Shown here in pieces: positions 27,119 to 35,801 of a stretch of 64,000 nucleotides of DNA. Made by a program: the position numbers and the translations under genes. The first letter of the stretch is position 1; every line of letters starts with the position of its first letter. Source of the DNA: Parvularcula sp038749595 (lineage in GTDB: Bacteria > Pseudomonadota > Alphaproteobacteria > Caulobacterales > Parvularculaceae); assembly GCA_038749595.1 (NCBI GenBank), contig JBCDHW010000005.1:124001-188000 (forward strand), given 5' to 3'. The notes beneath the pieces are model-generated. The model saw only the letters and a program-made list of their open reading frames with translations, did not search any database and had not been told where the DNA came from.

Positions 27119-27586
27119 CTAGGCAGCGCTTTCGTAAGCAGTGCCTAGTATTTGATCGGTCGCCACCAGTTGTATCATGCGATCATCGAGTGTCGCAACA
27201 CCCTCAATGAAGTCCTTAATGTTCGTAGACGGAATTTCCGGCGTTGGTAGAAACTGATCTTCTTGAAGAGAGAGAATGTCCGAAACGGCGTCAACGATGA
27301 GCCCAATGAGGCGGCCGTCCTCTTCGATAACGATAATCACATTGCTACTGTCGTCGCGAGTTCCCGACATTCCGAGACGCACCCCAAGATCGATCACAGG
27401 TAGAACTGCACCACGCAAATTAATCACGCCACGAACATAGTGAGGCGCTTGTGGAAGCACCGTCGTTGGAGTCCAACCACGGATCTCCCGGACACTGAGT
27501 ATATCAACCCCATATTCTTCGTTTCCAAGTCGAAAGGAGACGATCTTCCGGGAGTGTGTGTCGTTCTTACCAGCGTGTTGAGACAT
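27119..27586 (-). CDS. cheW: CheW, chemotaxis coupling protein
   Basis: A 155-residue CheW domain protein that couples CheA to receptors. Landmarks are VSFRLGNEEYGVDILSVREI near the start, APHYVRGVINLRGAVLPVIDL, and GRLIGLIVDAVSDILSL. It begins 12 bases after the cheA stop. The length is normal, with no extra domains. Confidence 0.95.
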   Translation of the reverse strand: MSQHAGKNDTHSRKIVSFRLGNEEYGVDILSVREIRGWTPTTVLPQAPHYVRGVINLRGAVLPVIDLGVRLGMSGTRDDSSNVIIVIEEDGRLIGLIVDAVSDILSLQEDQFLPTPEIPSTNIKDFIEGVATLDDRMIQLVATDQILGTAYESAA

Positions 27587-27598
27587 GATAGGATCCCC

Positions 27599-29815
27599 CT
27601 AGGCAACCGCTTCAAGCGCAAGCGAATGAGACGTCTGCGCCCCAATTATTTCCTCAGTGTCAAGAATAAGGGCAATCGTTCCGTCACCGAGAATAGTCGC
27701 TGCTGCGATACCCTGTACCTCGCCATAATTTTCATCGAGTCCCTTAATCACCACCTGTCGCTGATCGACGATGTCATCAACGATCAACGCAACGAGGCAG
27801 CCATCTTCCGACTCGACTAAAATCGCGACGTGCTTCGTAACATCCTCAACACCCCGACGATATCCAAACCTCAGACCAACATCGACCACGGGCACGAGGT
27901 TTCCGCGAATTGAGAGAACCGTGTCTTCCCCACCGATTTCAAGAATTTGCTCAGATGTTGGCTTATGCGTCTCAACGATTGCCGTCAGCGGTATAACAAC
28001 TGTATGCTGATCAATTTGAATGATCATTCCGTCGAGGACCGCAAGCGTCAGTGGCAGACTAATAGAAAATGTCGTACCCGCACCTTCTTGAGACGAGATG
28101 GATATTTTGCCCCCTAGTGCCTGTATGGAACGCTTGACGACGTCCATCCCGACGCCGCGACCAGATAGGTTTGTCACAGCCGCCGCGGTTGAAAATCCTG
28201 GCGCGAAAAGCAATTGGTCGATTTCAGCGTTGGTCAGAATGGCGTCCGCCTTCACAAGACCCTTCTCAACCGCTTTTGCTTTCACCCGATCGCGATTTAT
28301 TCCTCCGCCATCATCAGAAATATCGATGACAACGCGCCCGGACCGATGCGCGGCGGAAAGAGTGACAACACCTACGGGATCCTTGCCCGCCTTGCTTCGA
28401 TCTTCGGTACTTTCAAGGCCGTGATCAATCGCGTTACGGATCATATGGGTGAGCGGGTCGGAAAGTCGCTCGATCACCGTTTTATCAACCTCTGTCGCCT
28501 CGCCGATCAGGGAAAGTTTGACTGTCTTACCCGCAGCTGCGGCTGACTCTCGAGATATCCTCTGCATACGTTGAAACAATGATTTGACTGGCTGTGTACG
28601 GAGAGACATAACGCTTTCCTGCAGCTCTCGCGTCAATTGCTTGAACTCCTCAAGCGCATTATTCGCTCCGCCTTCGTTCTGATCGCCGGCGCGCTCAACG
28701 AATTCCGAGATCCCTGCTTGCGTGACAACCAACTCGCCTACTAGATTCACAAGCCGGTCAACGCGCGAAACATCAACCCGCACAGTCGATTTTGATTGAG
28801 GGGCTTGAGCGGAAGCTGCCTTTTCAGGACTACTTTTGTCTTTGCTTTTGATTTTAATATCGGAATTGACTTTATAATTGATATCTTTGTTAATTTTTAC
28901 ATCGAGATCATCGCTGACATCTCGATTTTTATTGTCCGACAAATCTTCTTTATCATATGTTGACGATGGCGATTCTATTTGTCCGCGTATGTCGATATCG
29001 CATTCTGTATCAACGAAGTCGAAAATCTCTTGAACCACTGCAAGTGGCTCTTGCGACGAAAGCGTTTGTTCAACAGAAATCAGTGATTTCTCGAGACTAA
29101 ATACAGACAAATCTGGTATCAGGTCCGAGTTTACTTTTGCCTCTAACTCTCCCAACTCACTAACAGCACGAAGCAAAAGCGTCAGATCACTTCCATGAGC
29201 ATAGAGCTCTGGATGCGGTTTTACTTTAATTGCATATTTGTTGTCTTCGCAATTGCCGCTGTCGAGTTCATCAAAAACCAACGGCTGGGGAGCGTAGACA
29301 GGCTCCGTATCGCCATCGTCCGCATCGAACGCGATCGGTTGTGGCGCATAAACCTCCTCCGCCTCGTTAGTGATATCTTCAGGCAGATCCGGCGAAAGCG
29401 ACGCCGACTCGTTTTCGCCGCCTGATGGCTTTATCGCATACAGACTCTTGAGTTCGTCGATTAACGCACGCGACGTTTCTGTCTCGGCGTCGTTTCCGTC
29501 TCGTGCCGCTTGCACCAGATCAGAGAGTGTGTCTCCTGAACGGAGCAGGACATCCATCACCCGATGATCCGTACTCAGTTTTTCCGATCGAACGAGATCG
29601 AGGACGTTCTCGAATTTGTGTGAAAAATCGACCAGTGCATCGAGTCCGAAGGCTCCTGCACCGCCTTTGATTGAGTGCACCGCACGAAAGACGGCATTGA
29701 CGGTTTCGTCATCGTGGTTGGCCTCGCTCATAGAAATGAGGCCAGACTCCAACGTCTCTAGGAGTTCTTCGCATTCAATAAAGAAGGTTTCGCGAATTTC
29801 TTCCATTGCATCCAT
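27599..29815 (-). CDS. cheA: CheA, chemotaxis histidine kinase
   Basis: A 738-residue CheA. The Hpt domain carries the phospho-His in AVHSIKGGAGAFGL (about residue 47). A long variable linker (about 120-345) contains repeated acidic PQPIAFD/PQPLVFD strips and then a Lys/Asn/Asp-rich AT-rich stretch (DINYKVNSDIKIKSKDK). Next come the dimerisation helices, the HATPase domain (LTHMIRNAIDHGLES, ISDDGGGINRDRV, GRGVGMDVVKRSIQALGG) and a CheW-like regulatory domain. The enzyme phosphorylates CheY and CheB. The linker differs in composition from the rest of the gene. Confidence 0.96.
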   Translation of the reverse strand: MDAMEEIRETFFIECEELLETLESGLISMSEANHDDETVNAVFRAVHSIKGGAGAFGLDALVDFSHKFENVLDLVRSEKLSTDHRVMDVLLRSGDTLSDLVQAARDGNDAETETSRALIDELKSLYAIKPSGGENESASLSPDLPEDITNEAEEVYAPQPIAFDADDGDTEPVYAPQPLVFDELDSGNCEDNKYAIKVKPHPELYAHGSDLTLLLRAVSELGELEAKVNSDLIPDLSVFSLEKSLISVEQTLSSQEPLAVVQEIFDFVDTECDIDIRGQIESPSSTYDKEDLSDNKNRDVSDDLDVKINKDINYKVNSDIKIKSKDKSSPEKAASAQAPQSKSTVRVDVSRVDRLVNLVGELVVTQAGISEFVERAGDQNEGGANNALEEFKQLTRELQESVMSLRTQPVKSLFQRMQRISRESAAAAGKTVKLSLIGEATEVDKTVIERLSDPLTHMIRNAIDHGLESTEDRSKAGKDPVGVVTLSAAHRSGRVVIDISDDGGGINRDRVKAKAVEKGLVKADAILTNAEIDQLLFAPGFSTAAAVTNLSGRGVGMDVVKRSIQALGGKISISSQEGAGTTFSISLPLTLAVLDGMIIQIDQHTVVIPLTAIVETHKPTSEQILEIGGEDTVLSIRGNLVPVVDVGLRFGYRRGVEDVTKHVAILVESEDGCLVALIVDDIVDQRQVVIKGLDENYGEVQGIAAATILGDGTIALILDTEEIIGAQTSHSLALEAVA

Positions 29816-29824
29816 GGCGGCACC

Positions 29825-30190
29825 CTATGGAACAAGTCGGCGGAGTGCGCCAACGAGCTTGTCCTGGTCAAAAGGCTTCACAATCCAACCGGTGGCGCCA
29901 GCCGTCTTTGCACGCATTTTCAGATCGTTAGCGCTCTCTGTCGTCAGAACAAGAATGGGCACGGATCTATACTGCGATTCCTTCCGTATACCATCGATAA
30001 CACCAAAACCGTCCAATCGCGGCATATTGATATCAGTGATCACTGCATCGGGAACCGACTTTTCAAATTGCTCGAGCCCATCGATCCCATCTTCAGCAAG
30101 CTGAACATCAAAGCCTGCGTTAGTGAGAGCGACTTTAAGCATGGTGCGCATGGTGCGCGAATCGTCGATGGCAAGAATGGTATGAGTCAT
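29825..30190 (-). CDS. cheY: CheY-type response regulator (cheY2)
   Basis: A 121-residue REC protein: LAIDDSRTMRTMLKVAL, phospho-Asp in AVITDINMPRLDG, Thr in LVLTTES and Lys in WIVKPFDQDKL. It looks closer to classical CheY than the copy at 21177. Its ATG overlaps the stop of the STAS gene (ATGA), and it precedes cheA by nine bases. It is probably the motor-binding or CheA-proximal CheY. Confidence 0.93.
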   Translation of the reverse strand: MTHTILAIDDSRTMRTMLKVALTNAGFDVQLAEDGIDGLEQFEKSVPDAVITDINMPRLDGFGVIDGIRKESQYRSVPILVLTTESANDLKMRAKTAGATGWIVKPFDQDKLVGALRRLVP

Positions 30191-30519
30191 AAGCCGACTT
30201 CCACGTTGATGTCGTCCACAGTCAGTCCATAAAGTGCTAAGTCCCGAATAAAATCATCGGACGGGTTTGCAAACTCCAAGGATTGATTGTCAGTATGCCA
30301 ACTTTTCGCAGCGGACAGAAGAAGGGCAACACCTTGACCACCCACATACTCTGTAAAACCGGCGTCGATAGTTAGGGGCGCTCCACGCCGATCACGAAAC
30401 GTATGCAGAAGCGCTGTGGCCTCTCGGGAATCTATTTTTCGCGCGAGCACCATCGGCTCCGCCTCCATCTCACGAGAGTTTTGTTCATCTGGAGACGACG
30501 CTTCGAGAGATAGCGGCAT
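30187..30519 (-). CDS. STAS-domain protein at the head of the che operon
   Basis: A 110-residue protein whose central part (residues 40-105, with GAPLTIDAGFTEYVGGQGVALLLSAAKSW) has the beta-alpha pattern of a STAS domain. Alphaproteobacterial che operons often begin with such a protein, sometimes named CheS, which can act with CheA in signal termination. The usual phosphorylatable Ser position is not obvious. It starts at ATG 30519 with AGGA upstream and overlaps cheY2 by four bases. A che dyad lies 44 bases upstream. Confidence 0.7.
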   Translation of the reverse strand: MPLSLEASSPDEQNSREMEAEPMVLARKIDSREATALLHTFRDRRGAPLTIDAGFTEYVGGQGVALLLSAAKSWHTDNQSLEFANPSDDFIRDLALYGLTVDDINVEVGL

Positions 30520-30562
30520 TATGCGTCCTATCGTTCAGTGAAACCTGACCAAAGATCGCCCG

Positions 30563-30575
30563 CAACCTAAGATTG
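30563..30575. promoter_or_regulatory. shared che dyad, copy 3 (upstream of STAS-cheY-cheA operon)
   Basis: CAACCTAAGATTG, 12 of 13 identical to the symmetric copy at 21722, lies 44 bases upstream of the first gene of the minus-strand che operon. The rest of the 30520-30731 gap is AT-rich and probably holds promoters for the che operon and for tspO. Confidence 0.5.
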
Positions 30576-30731
30576 AGAGCTTAAAGAAGTATTATACGAG
30601 ATCCGTCAGCTCTACTCGATCTCTATACCGACTATTTTTATGGTAAAATATTCACCTTGCGCGCGGTCTCTGTGGGTATGTACAATAGAAGCCAAACCAG
30701 AACCGGATGCCATTTTTGAAGGATAAGCACA

Positions 30732-31235
30732 TTGCCTAACTCGCTTGCGACCCTTCTCTTTTTCTTTGCAATAACCTTCCTAGCATCAGCGTCGGGGGCC
30801 ATCTTCAAACCAGATACGTGGTATGCGGATCTCAAGAAACCACTCTGGACGCCGCCGAACTGGCTTTTCCCTATCGTCTGGATGATCTTGTTTTCCGCAA
30901 TGGCCATTGCAAGTTGGCTCGTCTGGGAAAGCTCTGACGCCCCAGCAGTGGTCGAGATCGGCCTTTATACCGTTCATCTCTTCATTAATGCGACATGGTC
31001 ATTTTTCTTCTTTGGACGGAAGAGACTCGACCTCGCAATGGTGAACGTAGTAGCGCTTTGGGTGATAGTTGCTGTATTGATCTTCGTCTTTGCACCAATC
31101 AATCAGCTTGCGGCAGTTTTGTTGGTCCCCTACCTTGCCTGGGTCACGCTTGCGGCCGCACTGAATATGCGTCTACTGATGATAAATGGCGCTCGGGGCG
31201 ATTTGAACGCCAACCACATAAGACAACAAGCCTAG
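30732..31235 (+). CDS. tspO: TspO/MBR family membrane protein
   Basis: A 167-residue five-helix protein of the TspO/peripheral benzodiazepine receptor family. TWYADLKKPLWTPPNWLFPIVW is the family signature after helix 1, and NATWSFFFFGRKRLDLAM and PYLAWVTLAAALNMRLL are also diagnostic. TspO binds porphyrins; in Rhodobacter it modulates pigment gene expression with oxygen. The start is probably TTG at 30732 behind AAGGA. Its stop overlaps the convergent FAH-family gene by four bases. Confidence 0.92.
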   Translation: MPNSLATLLFFFAITFLASASGAIFKPDTWYADLKKPLWTPPNWLFPIVWMILFSAMAIASWLVWESSDAPAVVEIGLYTVHLFINATWSFFFFGRKRLDLAMVNVVALWVIVAVLIFVFAPINQLAAVLLVPYLAWVTLAAALNMRLLMINGARGDLNANHIRQQA

Positions 31236-32245
31236 GAAGTGTACCGCTCAACAGGTTGATTTATCTGGCCAAAAATAGACTGCCCATCCGCATCATGCAT
31301 TTCGATTGAAACGGTATCGCCAAATTGCATGAAAGGTGTCACCGGAGCGCCGTCATTAATCGTCTCAATCGTACGCATCTCTGCGATACAGGAATAGCCG
31401 ACGCCGCCTTGATCGACAGGCCTCCCGGGGCCGCCATCAAGCTTGTTGGAAACCGTACCCGACCCAATGATCGTTCCCGCCGAAAGCGGACGTGATTTGG
31501 CCGCGTGGGCGATCAGCTGACCGAAATGAAATGTCATGTCAGTTGCTGCATGCGCGCGCCCAAAGGGCTTGCCGTTGAGATCAACATTAAGCGGCAGCGC
31601 CAATTTTCCGCCGCTCCAATGGGGTGAGAGTTCGTCAGGTGTGACCGCACACGGACTAAACGCGCTGGATGGCTTGGACTGAAAGAAACCAAACCCCTTC
31701 GCGAGCTCTCCGGGGATGAGGCCGCGGAGACTGACGTCGTTCACAAGCATCACCAACACAATGTGCGCCAGCGCGTCTTCCGCCCCAACACCGATCGGAA
31801 CATCATCAACGATAACTGCGATTTCGCCTTCCATATCAATCCCCCAGCCTTCGTCAGTAGGCATCACGATAGGATCTCGCGGACCAAGAAAGCTGTCGGA
31901 GCCACCCTGATACATCAAGGGATCTGTCCAGAAACTCTCGGGCATCTCGGCACCCCGTGCCTTGCGCACCAACTCGACGTGATTGACGTACGCCGATCCA
32001 TCCGCCCACTGAAAAGCACGGGGCAAGGGCGACGCGCACTCCGCCTCTACAAACGGCTTGCTCGCGATTGAACCGGACTCAAGTAGTACTGCAAGATGCT
32101 GTAACTCCGCTTGTTTTTCGATCCAATTGTCCAGAGCACTCTGAAGGGTGGGAGCGATGTCTGTCGCCGCCACGCACCGGGTCAGGTCATTTGAAACAAC
32201 GACGAGGCGGCCGTCGCGGCCGTGTTTGAGGCTAGCAAGTTTCAT
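31232..32245 (-). CDS. fumarylacetoacetate hydrolase family protein
   Basis: A 337-residue FAH-family hydrolase. The catalytic fold is marked by YVNHVELVRKARG, GWGIDMEGEIAVIVDD (metal-binding Glu), LVNDVSLRGLIPGELAKGFGFFQSK and AGTIIGSGTVSN. It is last in the hpd operon, so it most likely cleaves fumarylacetoacetate (or the maleyl isomer) to fumarate/maleate and acetoacetate at the end of tyrosine breakdown. Related FAH proteins act on other beta-diketones, so context carries much of the call. Confidence 0.88.
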   Translation of the reverse strand: MKLASLKHGRDGRLVVVSNDLTRCVAATDIAPTLQSALDNWIEKQAELQHLAVLLESGSIASKPFVEAECASPLPRAFQWADGSAYVNHVELVRKARGAEMPESFWTDPLMYQGGSDSFLGPRDPIVMPTDEGWGIDMEGEIAVIVDDVPIGVGAEDALAHIVLVMLVNDVSLRGLIPGELAKGFGFFQSKPSSAFSPCAVTPDELSPHWSGGKLALPLNVDLNGKPFGRAHAATDMTFHFGQLIAHAAKSRPLSAGTIIGSGTVSNKLDGGPGRPVDQGGVGYSCIAEMRTIETINDGAPVTPFMQFGDTVSIEMHDADGQSIFGQINQPVERYTS

Positions 32246-32262
32246 AAAAAAGTATCTCTACG

Positions 32263-32820
32263 TTAGTCATGGTCGTTGCGCGCAGCTTCGTGCAACCAAG
32301 CGGCGTGGCGCGGTGCGCGTTTCGTTTGGGACCATTCTTCGAGCATATCAGGCGCGACGCGTTTCAGCTCAGCAATTTGATCAGCAGTGCCCGTATCACA
32401 TGCGATTTCTAAGCGGTGACCGTTCGGATCGAAAAAGTAGATCGATTTGAACACGCCATGATTGGTCGGTCCGATACAATCGAGACCTTCCGCTTCTACG
32501 CGCTCTTTGGCTGCCATCAACTCCTCAAGTGAATTCACTTTGAAAGCAATGTGTTGGACCCAATCTGGCGTGTTCTGGTCGCGACCCATCTCAGGCTGCT
32601 GGGGCAGCTCAAAAAAGGCGAGGACATTACCATTCCCAGCGTCAAGAAAAACGTGCATATACGGATCATACTCTCCCGTAGACGGAACATGATCTTCAGC
32701 GAAAGCGACGTCAAACCGCATTCCCATGACACGTTGATAAAAACGCACCGTTTCCTTGGCGTCGCGACAACGATAGGCCACGTGGTGGATGCCGGCCAGG
32801 TTAAAATCAGTGTTCGTCAT
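32263..32820 (-). CDS. VOC-family (glyoxalase/dioxygenase fold) protein
   Basis: A 185-residue single-unit VOC protein. Metal-site residues are likely His in IHHVAYRC, His in WVQHIAFKV and Glu in PNGHRLEIACD. Its ATG overlaps the hpd stop (ATGA), so it is coupled to HPPD and probably acts in the same pathway. The substrate is unknown; it could process a quinone or dicarbonyl by-product, or be an auxiliary extradiol-type enzyme. Confidence 0.8.
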   Translation of the reverse strand: MTNTDFNLAGIHHVAYRCRDAKETVRFYQRVMGMRFDVAFAEDHVPSTGEYDPYMHVFLDAGNGNVLAFFELPQQPEMGRDQNTPDWVQHIAFKVNSLEELMAAKERVEAEGLDCIGPTNHGVFKSIYFFDPNGHRLEIACDTGTADQIAELKRVAPDMLEEWSQTKRAPRHAAWLHEAARNDHD

Positions 32821-33902
32821 GCGGGCTCTTCAACTTGGAGTGCACCACGCCGGATTTGATCGCGCTCCATCGACTCGAACAGAGCCTTGAAGTTTCCTTC
32901 GCCGAAACCGTCATCGCCTTTGCGTTGGATGAACTCGAAAAACACCGGACCGACCTGGGTCTCAGAAAAGATTTGCAGCAATAACCGTGGCTTACCGCCA
33001 TCAGTGTCGCCGTCGAGCAAGATGCCTCGCGCCTGCAGCTCGTTTACGGGTTCACCGTGCCCGGGTAAGCGACCTTCTAGCATTTCATAATACGCAGTAG
33101 GCGGAGCGGTCATGAAAGGAACGCCGAGTGCCTTCAACCGGTCCCAGCACGCTAACAAATCAGAGCACGAGAAGGCTATGTGCTGAATACCTTCACCGTT
33201 GAACTTGCGCAGAAACTCTTCAATTTGTCCCTTGCCACTATCACCCTCTTCATTAAGCGGAATACGGATTTTTCCGTCCGGAGCGGTGAGAGCCTTTGAT
33301 GTGAGGCCAGTATACTCGCCTTTGATGTCGAAGAACCGGATCTCCCGGAAATTGAAGAGCTTTTCGTAATAGTCTGCCCAGTAGGCCATCCGTCCGGTAT
33401 AAACGTTGTGGGTCAGATGGTCGATGACCTCAAAACCAGCGCCCTTGGGATGCCGTTCAACGCCAGGGAGATATTCGAAGTCGATGTCATAGATCGAAAG
33501 ATCCTCTCCGTACCGATCAACAAGATACAAGATCGCACCGCCGATGCCGCGGATCGCTGGAATACGAAGTTCCATCGGGCCGGTCGTCACTTCAACGGGT
33601 TCAGCACCTTGCTCGATGAGATGGTCGTAGGCCTTACGGGCGTCACGGACGCGGAAAGCCATTCCGCATGCGGATGGCCCATGCTCGCGCGCGAAGAACC
33701 AGGCTGCAGACCGCGGTTCGTAATTTGCGATGAGGTTGATGTCGCCCTGCCGCCACAAATGCACGTCTTTCGTGCGGTGCTGCGCGACGCGCGTGAAGCC
33801 AATTGCTTCGAAGACGGGCTCGAGAATACCCTTTTCCGGCGCCGAAAATTCAATAAACTCAAAGCCGTCAAGGCCAGCCGGATTTTCGAAAAGGTCAGCC
33901 AT
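32817..33902 (-). CDS. hpd: 4-hydroxyphenylpyruvate dioxygenase
   Basis: A 361-residue HPPD that converts 4-hydroxyphenylpyruvate to homogentisate. The typical bacterial N-terminus is NPAGLDGFEFIEFSAPE. The C-terminal domain carries iron ligands, His in IDHLTHNVYTGRM, His in IQHIAFSCSDL and Glu in GPVFFEFIQRKGDDGFGEGNF; the last block also forms the HPPD-specific gating end. The ATG at 33902 follows GGAGAG. It heads the operon and is divergent from a MarR regulator. Confidence 0.95.
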   Translation of the reverse strand: MADLFENPAGLDGFEFIEFSAPEKGILEPVFEAIGFTRVAQHRTKDVHLWRQGDINLIANYEPRSAAWFFAREHGPSACGMAFRVRDARKAYDHLIEQGAEPVEVTTGPMELRIPAIRGIGGAILYLVDRYGEDLSIYDIDFEYLPGVERHPKGAGFEVIDHLTHNVYTGRMAYWADYYEKLFNFREIRFFDIKGEYTGLTSKALTAPDGKIRIPLNEEGDSGKGQIEEFLRKFNGEGIQHIAFSCSDLLACWDRLKALGVPFMTAPPTAYYEMLEGRLPGHGEPVNELQARGILLDGDTDGGKPRLLLQIFSETQVGPVFFEFIQRKGDDGFGEGNFKALFESMERDQIRRGALQVEEPA

Positions 33903-33972
33903 TCTGCTCTCCGCCGTTAGTTTCATCTGCAACCACTTGCGTCTGTAAACATATTGAGGCACGTCTGGCAAG

Positions 33973-34455
33973 ATGGATCAGCAGCGGTGTCATACGCGTA
34001 CTGAAGGGGAGCAGCTCACGCTGGCAGACTTCTTGCCGTACCGATTGTCCGTACTCAGCAACACGATCTCTGAACACATCGCTGACGCCTATCGGCGCGA
34101 GTTCGATCTCTCCGTTTCTCAATGGCGGGTCATTGCCGTGCTCTTCGGCGATCCGGGTTTATCGGCCAAAGAGGTCAGCCAACGGACCGCGATGGATAAA
34201 GTCGCCGTCAGCCGGGCCGTTTCTAAGCTCATAGAACAGGGCCGCCTGAAGCGGAAAAGTGCGCAAAACGATGGGCGCTTGAGCACCCTTCACCTGACAG
34301 CGGCGGGAAAGGCCGTATACACATCAGTGGCCCCGAAGGCACTCGCGTTCGAGAAGAAATTGATTTCAGAATTAAGCACCGATGATCGCGCGGCGATCAG
34401 CCGGATCCTCGGCAAACTGTCAAAGGCGGTCAGTCCTGACCATCCGCTCTGGTAA
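33973..34455 (+). CDS. MarR-family regulator divergent from hpd
   Basis: A 160-residue MarR protein with the winged-helix core SVSQWRVIAVLFGDPGLSAKE and KVAVSRAVSKLIEQGRLKR, and the wing QNDGRLSTLHLTAAG. Placement back-to-back with hpd suggests control of tyrosine/aromatic catabolism, as for other MarR proteins that sense aromatic acids. The 70-base shared promoter contains GCAA-CCAC-TTGC at 33929-33940, a possible half-symmetric operator. The ligand is unknown. Confidence 0.88.
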   Translation: MDQQRCHTRTEGEQLTLADFLPYRLSVLSNTISEHIADAYRREFDLSVSQWRVIAVLFGDPGLSAKEVSQRTAMDKVAVSRAVSKLIEQGRLKRKSAQNDGRLSTLHLTAAGKAVYTSVAPKALAFEKKLISELSTDDRAAISRILGKLSKAVSPDHPLW

Positions 34456-34466
34456 CGGGCTCTCGC

Positions 34467-35801
34467 CTAAACCGTTTCCCAATCGCGGTGGAGACGTCGA
34501 GCAACGATCAGCATAAAGAGAGCTGCAATGAGGTAGAAGCTGGCCCCAACCAACAAAGAATAGCGCAGGCTTTCCTCACCATACTGAGCACTCAGAATAT
34601 CGGACATCAGTCCCGTGACAGTTTGGCCAACGCCTATTCCTATGAAGTTGTTAATCAACAAGAAAACCGCTGATGCCGTCGTCCTCATATGCGGCGGCAC
34701 AAGGTGCTGGAACGCGGTGATCACCGGGCCAAGCCAAACGAGGCTGAGCGCTTGGACACCCATGAAAACCACAAATGCCAGACCAAGGGTAGGCGTAAGA
34801 AGACCGGTGACCAAAAGCGGAACCGTCAAGAGGAAAGCGACAGCTGGAACAATAGCGTAAACGGACTTCCGCTTCTCGCCATAGCGATCTGCCAACGAGC
34901 CTCCCGCATAAATTCCGACCGTGCCGCCCAGCAACAAAATCGCGCCGTAGAAATAGGCCGCAAAACGAATGGGCGTGGCGTCCGCAGGGACTAAGAAATC
35001 AGGGAGAAAAGCGAAAAACGGGGCGAGATCCGGACCGAAGCTCCGGACCAGGAAGGACGGCAACCATAAAATAAGCCCGTATCCCATCATCGAGGACAAC
35101 GCGGCGCCTACGGATAAAAGCCAAAAACTCGGCTTCCGTGCGAGCGTTGAGAGGATCGAGACCACGAACTTGAGCGGCGCTTCGGGCGGAGGTGGCTTCG
35201 CAGCGTCAAACTGGCCACGCACCGGCTCTTTCACCGTGAGCCAAAAGAGTGGGGCCACCACGAGGCCCGCTATACCCATGATAAAGAATGCGGAACGCCA
35301 GTCGAGGAGGTCAACGAGAATTCCCCCCAGCACGATTCCCAGTGCACTTCCGACCGGGATGCCGAGCGAATAGATCGCGAGGGCCCGCGCACGTTCCGAG
35401 GACGGAAAGTAATCAGCGATGATCGAGTATGCAGGCGCCACGCCGCCCGCCTCGCCCACACCAACCCCCAGCCGCGCAGCGAACATTTGCCAAAAGCTAT
35501 TTGCCAAACCGCAGACCGCCGTCATCGCGGACCACAAGGCAAGCGCAATCGTCATGATACGGACGCGACTCGACCGATCGGCGAGAAGAGCAATCGGTAC
35601 ACCGAGCGTGGCATAGAAGAGCGCGAATGCGAGACCGGACATCAAGCCGATTTCCGTGTCCGACAACCCGAGCTCGGCCTTGATCGGGATCTTCAAGATC
35701 GAAAGTATTTGGCGGTCGATGAAGTTGAGAGTGTAGACCACCACCAGCATGAACAGGACGTAGGCACGATATCCGCCCCCTGCCCCCTGTTCAACTTTCA
35801 T
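34467..35801 (-). CDS. MFS transporter, spinster-like
   Basis: A 444-residue transporter with 12 predicted helices. The MFS motif between helices 2 and 3 reads GVPIALLADRSSRVRIM, and the helix 1 stretch VVVYTLNFIDRQILSILKIPI with GLSDTEIGLMSGLAFALFY is typical of spinster-type carriers. The repeat motif ADRYGEKRKSV lies in the second half. The substrate is unknown. The ATG at 35801 overlaps the upstream hydrolase gene by 11 bases, so the two are coupled and may handle one compound. Confidence 0.87.
   Translation of the reverse strand: MKVEQGAGGGYRAYVLFMLVVVYTLNFIDRQILSILKIPIKAELGLSDTEIGLMSGLAFALFYATLGVPIALLADRSSRVRIMTIALALWSAMTAVCGLANSFWQMFAARLGVGVGEAGGVAPAYSIIADYFPSSERARALAIYSLGIPVGSALGIVLGGILVDLLDWRSAFFIMGIAGLVVAPLFWLTVKEPVRGQFDAAKPPPPEAPLKFVVSILSTLARKPSFWLLSVGAALSSMMGYGLILWLPSFLVRSFGPDLAPFFAFLPDFLVPADATPIRFAAYFYGAILLLGGTVGIYAGGSLADRYGEKRKSVYAIVPAVAFLLTVPLLVTGLLTPTLGLAFVVFMGVQALSLVWLGPVITAFQHLVPPHMRTTASAVFLLINNFIGIGVGQTVTGLMSDILSAQYGEESLRYSLLVGASFYLIAALFMLIVARRLHRDWETV

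Noticed and set aside
33929..33940. GCAA-CCAC-TTGC as a definite MarR operator
   Set aside because: Arms of only four bases; too short to support as a separate feature.
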